Assembly: GCA_010645155.1 (NCBI GenBank)
Contig: CM021323.1
Coordinates: 5,808,210-5,872,209 of the forward strand
DNA length: 64,000 nucleotides
DNA from: Tigriopus japonicus
Taxonomy: Eukaryota; Arthropoda; Copepoda; Harpacticoida; Harpacticidae
Reading direction: 5' to 3'
Shown: in pieces, positions 60,426 to 64,000 of the stretch
Numbering within the stretch: position 1 is the first letter of the stretch
How the letters are laid out: each line of letters starts with the position of its first letter
Made by a program: the position numbers and the translations under genes
The notes under the pieces: model-generated
What the model saw: only the letters and a program-made list of their open reading frames with translations
Told to the model about the DNA's origin: nothing
Database searches by the model: none

Positions 60426-60791
60426 TATGAATCACGATCAACTTTAACATACAGTTCTCATATCTTTAATTTGGTCTCTAAAACACATCTTTCTAATATA
60501 CTATTGCATTATGAACAAATAAAGTAAAACTGACTAGTCTTTCACTATGTATCTTACGTGATACCAAGATATATTTTCCTGTTGAATGTTCTTATATCCA
60601 GGTTAGACTAGTCTTTCATGAAATTCTATAACAATTCAAATCATGAAGTTCTGAAGAGAAGCAAAGAAGGTTATGCCAAATTAAAAGTCCTTGTGTGTCA
60701 AACTTGGGACCACGTTGGAAAATAGTCAAAAATTGGATATTTGGGCATCCTTGACCACAAATACATTATACGTATATGATGAATTATATAC

Positions 60792-60979
60792 TTTTTGTTT
60801 GTTTGTTTGTTGCGGATTTTCTACTACCGCTACAAGGAATGCGATTCCCTGTAAACAAGGATTTCTCACGACAGCTTCAATTCGATCCCCAACAGGATTC
60901 GGACGTACGCCGTCTGGGGAAGCACTTTTTTTACCCTCGGCTCTAATAAGAACGCATTAGTACGCGCGGCCACTCTGGC
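60792..60979 (-). mobile_element. tRNA-derived SINE, copy 2
   Basis: Same body as 42369-42531 (for example 'ccgctacaaggaatgcgatt' and 'acgccgtctggggaagcact' on the plus strand). On the minus strand the tail is (CAAA)n. The B box is mutated and the head slightly longer. It lies in the predicted 3' LTR/flank of the Gypsy element. Confidence 0.8.
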
Positions 60980-61129
60980 TTCCTTATACATTATAGTATT
61001 TATGTTAGCTCATAGTATTTGTTGGATTCTCTCTTTATTCTTTTCATGTCTCTCTACAGGGTGACCGATATCAAGTACTGAAACAGGATGCAACATTTCC
61101 CCCTCCCTCTCCCAGTAACAATGACACCA

Positions 61130-64000
61130 TTAATACAACTCATGAAATCGCTTTTGGGGCTTTCCAGAAGTGGTTCTTTTAGGTCTTCCCGGAAGATCGT
61201 ACGTATTCTTGTCTTGGGTTGGAGGTTGCTGGGGGGTGATAGAAATATTCTTAATGGGATACAGATGCCTGCGGTTTCGACGGAGAATTCGGCCTGATTG
61301 GAGTTCGATGTCATAGTCGCGATGTGGGTACGAAGCTTTGATTATTCCCATTCTGTCCCACTCTTTCCTTCCTGACTGACTTTGAATGATTACATTGGTG
61401 CCGATTTGCAATGTCCTCAAAGGCCTCGTCGACTTATTGTAGTTGCGAGTGGTTTGGTCGTGGTACTTTGTTGATGGTTGAGCACCGGTGTGTTGGGTCT
61501 TTCCCCAAATAGAGGAGTGATGAGCGGGTAATCGAGTACGCAAGGAATGGCCGAAACGAACTTGAGCTGGGGAAAGATTGTCTTTTCGTCGGGGGATGTT
61601 TCTCCATTCCAATATTGCCTCTTGTAATCCATCCACGTCCCGGCGGCCATTGGTGGTGTATTTCTTAACTAAGGCTTTCATGGCCTTGACCGCTGCTTCA
61701 GCGTGGCCATTGGATTGGGCGTACTCTGGAGAGGAAATCCTTTGCTCGATGTTCCACTCACGACAAAATGACCGAAATTCAACAGAATCAAACTGTTTTC
61801 CTCCATCAGAGGCGAGAATTCGGGGTATCCCGTTGTCACAAAAAATCTTTTTTAAGCTTGCGATAATCATGGTGGATGTGGGACATGATCCATAGTGTTC
61901 CAGAATGGGCCATCCACTGTACCGGTCAACATAGACCATGTATGTGGAATGACCAAAAGAGAATAAATCGGTAGATGCCTCCTCAAATGAGAACTTTGCG
62001 TCTGGTGTGATGACCAAGGGTTCCCGTTGTTGACTTGGTAAATATTTTAAGCATTTCTCGCATGAAGCCACGTGATTCTCAATGTCAGACGTCATTCCAG
62101 GCCAATAAAATATTTGGCGGGCACGTTGTTTGGATCTGTCCATACCTTGATGGGGAATATGCAGGAGTGTCAGCATACGAGGGCGTGCCTCTTTTGGTAC
62201 CACTATTCTTGTTCCATATAACACCAGACTATCAACCACGGACAAGGAATCAAAAATGGTCTTGAAAGGTCGTGCGGCTAAAGCCTTGGGGTTATTGGAT
62301 GTGATCGCGTCCCGCAAAGCGTCATAATCTTGGTCAGATGAGGCGCACTTGTTCAGAAAATCAAGAGCAGGATCATGACGGTGCATGTCAGAAGCAGAGA
62401 CATCTCCAAATGTTTTGATTTGATTGATGACACAACGCCTGGCTTCTTCTTCTAAGCAGTCATCGGTGACACGGCGAGAAACTGGTGCGCGAGATAGTGC
62501 GTCCGCGATCAGATTGGTTTTCCCTGGTATCCACGAGGCGGTGAAAGAAAAACAGGCCAGTTTCTCGAGTAATAATTGAATGCGAGGTGTAGATCCACTG
62601 TCAATGTTGTACTCATTCAGGATGGGAATAAGTGGCTTATGGTCGACTTCGACCTGAAAATGGCTGATTCCTTGAAGGTAGAGTCGGCATTTTTGAATGC
62701 CCCAAACAACAGCAAGGAGTTCGAGTTCGGTCATCGAATACCTGGCTTCTGTGTCAGTGATGAAAGAACTGCCACACTGTATCAAGCGCCAGTTTGGTGT
62801 AGCTTTTGTTCCATGATCCTGAAGTAGCACGTACCCAAGACCAAACAAGCGAGAGGCATCACTTCGGAGGAGTGTGGGAAGGGAGTGATCGTAAGGAACC
62901 AAAATGGGGGGCGAGACTAACGTCGTTTTTAGGGATTGAAAAGCAGTTTCATGATCAGGTGTCCATACGAATTGAGCCTTGGCACTAAGGAGTGGGCGTA
63001 ATGGAGCGGCCATGGTAGCGATGTGTGGAGAGAAGTCCGAGATTTGATTGACCATTCCCATGAAGGATCGAAGATTGGAGATGTTCTGTGGAGTAGGAAA
63101 ATTGCTAATGGCAGACAGTTTGGCTGGGTCAACTTCAATCCCATCTCTACCAACTTGAAACCCGACGTAAGTGACACGGTGTTGGGCAAAGACAAACTTG
63201 GAAGGATTTAAAGTTATTTTGTTCTCTCGGCACCGCAAAAGGATGTTTTTCACATCGGCAATGTGTTCTTCAAATGTGTTTGATACTTGCAAGATATCGT
63301 CAACCATTCTTCGAAAATTAGCCAGGCCCGCAAAGGCTCGATCATTTCTTTCATTATAAACATCCCCAGTGCATGAAAGTCCCTGAGGCGCACGGAGAGG
63401 TCGAAATCTTCCATAAGGCGTGAGAAATGTGCATAAACGTTGGGCATCTTCAGTTAATGGTATCTGCCAATAACCATTTGTGGCGTCAAGAGTGGAGAAA
63501 TATCGGGCATTTCGGGGTAGGTCGGCAATAGCCTCTTTAGGCATAGGAAATGGGTGGGTGGGTCGCACAATGTGCTGATTGAGTTTTTTGTAGTCAATGC
63601 AAATGCGAGGATCTCCATTCTTTTTAGCCACAACGACCATGGGGCTCACAAACTCAGAAGGTTGATCATCAGCAGGCACTATTATTCCTTGATTCACCAT
63701 GTCCGATAGTTTGTCTTGAACTGGCATCCGGTGAGCGTAAGGAATGGGGCGCGGGGTGGCAATTTTGTAAGGAGTGTAACCTGGTTTTAGATGAATGGAC
63801 ATGGGTTTACAAGACATGGGAGGCAGAGTTTCCGGAGGAGAAAATACATCATCAAATTCAGCCAAAAGGTCCATCTTGATGGCGTGAATGCGTTCAGAGT
63901 CGGGTTCAAGGCACTTGTTGGATCGAGTCTGACGGCATCGACTTGTTGGTCTACATGTGGGGGTTGGAGCACAAGTGGTTGGACTCGTCTCTTTAAATAA
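61130..64000 (-). CDS. Ty3/Gypsy retrotransposon pol (RT-RNase H-integrase), 5' end outside the window
   Basis: One frame stays open from the window edge at 64000 to the stop at 61130-61132; the first internal ATG is at 63874 (914 codons from there). Counted from that Met: reverse transcriptase with KKNGDPRICIDYKKLN (85-99), catalytic Asp130 in LDATNGYW, and MVDD (190-193) in place of the usual YxDD. RNase H follows with RSDAS, TELELLAV and VDHKPL. The integrase has an HHCC finger (HIPHQG ... CEKCLKY) and DDE residues in STDLF, ASDGGKQF and NGHAEAAV. The C-terminus is basic. Domain order RT-RH-IN is that of Metaviridae. In-frame residues upstream of Met63874 include Cys pairs. No frameshift or stop was seen, so this looks like a young insertion. 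Gag, protease and 5' LTR lie outside. Confidence 0.96.
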   Translation of the reverse strand, partial: LFKETSPTTCAPTPTCRPTSRCRQTRSNKCLEPDSERIHAIKMDLLAEFDDVFSPPETLPPMSCKPMSIHLKPGYTPYKIATPRPIPYAHRMPVQDKLSDMVNQGIIVPADDQPSEFVSPMVVVAKKNGDPRICIDYKKLNQHIVRPTHPFPMPKEAIADLPRNARYFSTLDATNGYWQIPLTEDAQRLCTFLTPYGRFRPLRAPQGLSCTGDVYNERNDRAFAGLANFRRMVDDILQVSNTFEEHIADVKNILLRCRENKITLNPSKFVFAQHRVTYVGFQVGRDGIEVDPAKLSAISNFPTPQNISNLRSFMGMVNQISDFSPHIATMAAPLRPLLSAKAQFVWTPDHETAFQSLKTTLVSPPILVPYDHSLPTLLRSDASRLFGLGYVLLQDHGTKATPNWRLIQCGSSFITDTEARYSMTELELLAVVWGIQKCRLYLQGISHFQVEVDHKPLIPILNEYNIDSGSTPRIQLLLEKLACFSFTASWIPGKTNLIADALSRAPVSRRVTDDCLEEEARRCVINQIKTFGDVSASDMHRHDPALDFLNKCASSDQDYDALRDAITSNNPKALAARPFKTIFDSLSVVDSLVLYGTRIVVPKEARPRMLTLLHIPHQGMDRSKQRARQIFYWPGMTSDIENHVASCEKCLKYLPSQQREPLVITPDAKFSFEEASTDLFSFGHSTYMVYVDRYSGWPILEHYGSCPTSTMIIASLKKIFCDNGIPRILASDGGKQFDSVEFRSFCREWNIEQRISSPEYAQSNGHAEAAVKAMKALVKKYTTNGRRDVDGLQEAILEWRNIPRRKDNLSPAQVRFGHSLRTRLPAHHSSIWGKTQHTGAQPSTKYHDQTTRNYNKSTRPLRTLQIGTNVIIQSQSGRKEWDRMGIIKASYPHRDYDIELQSGRILRRNRRHLYPIKNISITPQQPPTQDKNTYDLPGRPKRTTSGKPQKRFHELY

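Larger units (their letters stand above)
59695..61129. other. Spacer with foldback and SINE between the LINE tail and the Gypsy element
   Basis: Contains the foldback at 60139-60425 and SINE copy 2 at 60792-60979. On the minus strand, a purine-rich tract (GGGAGAGGGAGGGGG, about 61,099-61,113) follows the Gypsy stop and is probably its polypurine tract. The 3' LTR would then begin near 61,095 and extend leftward; its far end was not located. Confidence 0.5.

Noticed and set aside
1..64000. CRISPR arrays, operons, bacterial promoters
   Set aside because: The window is animal DNA; the repeats present are transposon ends, foldbacks and minisatellites, and there is no regular spacer pattern.

Overview
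This is an animal nuclear DNA window, most likely from an arthropod. The genes are split into many small exons with GT-AG introns, and the families present are animal ones: a giant cadherin, an ADAM-type protease, a synaptotagmin-like protein and FKBP8. BEL/Pao retrotransposons, found only in metazoans, are also present. The sequence is AT-rich and full of small inverted-repeat elements. I cannot name the species. A crustacean such as a copepod is a guess only.

Layout: 1-2.5 kb holds no gene I recognise. 2.57-6.76 kb (+) is a seven-exon MULE-transposase-derived gene with FLYWCH/FAR1-like, DDE and SWIM modules and one in-frame stop. 7.19-9.33 kb (+) is a decayed BEL/Pao retrotransposon. 11.5-13.03 kb (+) is a two-exon C2H2 zinc-finger gene, convergent with FKBP8 (15.41-13.23 kb, -; seven exons, 396 aa). 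16.77-16.56 kb (-) is a small unidentified gene. 33.83-18.28 kb (-) is one cadherin gene of 27 exons; I traced every junction, and the phases agree to give 2003 aa. Its introns hold at least five foldback/MITE-like elements. 36.2-39.56 kb (+) is a seven-exon minimal ADAM10/17-like membrane metalloprotease of 431 aa. Its stop codon lies 9 bp from the stop of a convergent synaptotagmin-like gene (48.68-39.57 kb, -; 13 coding exons including a 38-bp microexon, 633 aa). 48.7-61.1 kb is intergenic or upstream-intron DNA with a CRE/CCAAT promoter-like patch, MITEs, a SINE copy and a non-LTR reverse-transcriptase tail. 61.13-64.0 kb (-) is an undamaged Ty3/Gypsy pol frame that runs off the window edge.

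How the genes relate: there are no operons. Four host genes concern membrane or adhesion biology: a cadherin with a CDH23/PCDH15-like membrane-adjacent region, a surface protease, a tandem-C2 protein and an organelle-anchored immunophilin. Nothing in the sequence shows that they act together. The most unusual items are the ADAM lacking pro- and disintegrin domains, the nearly intact spliced MULE gene with a nonsense codon exactly at a splice donor, and the density of hairpin-forming elements in the cadherin introns.
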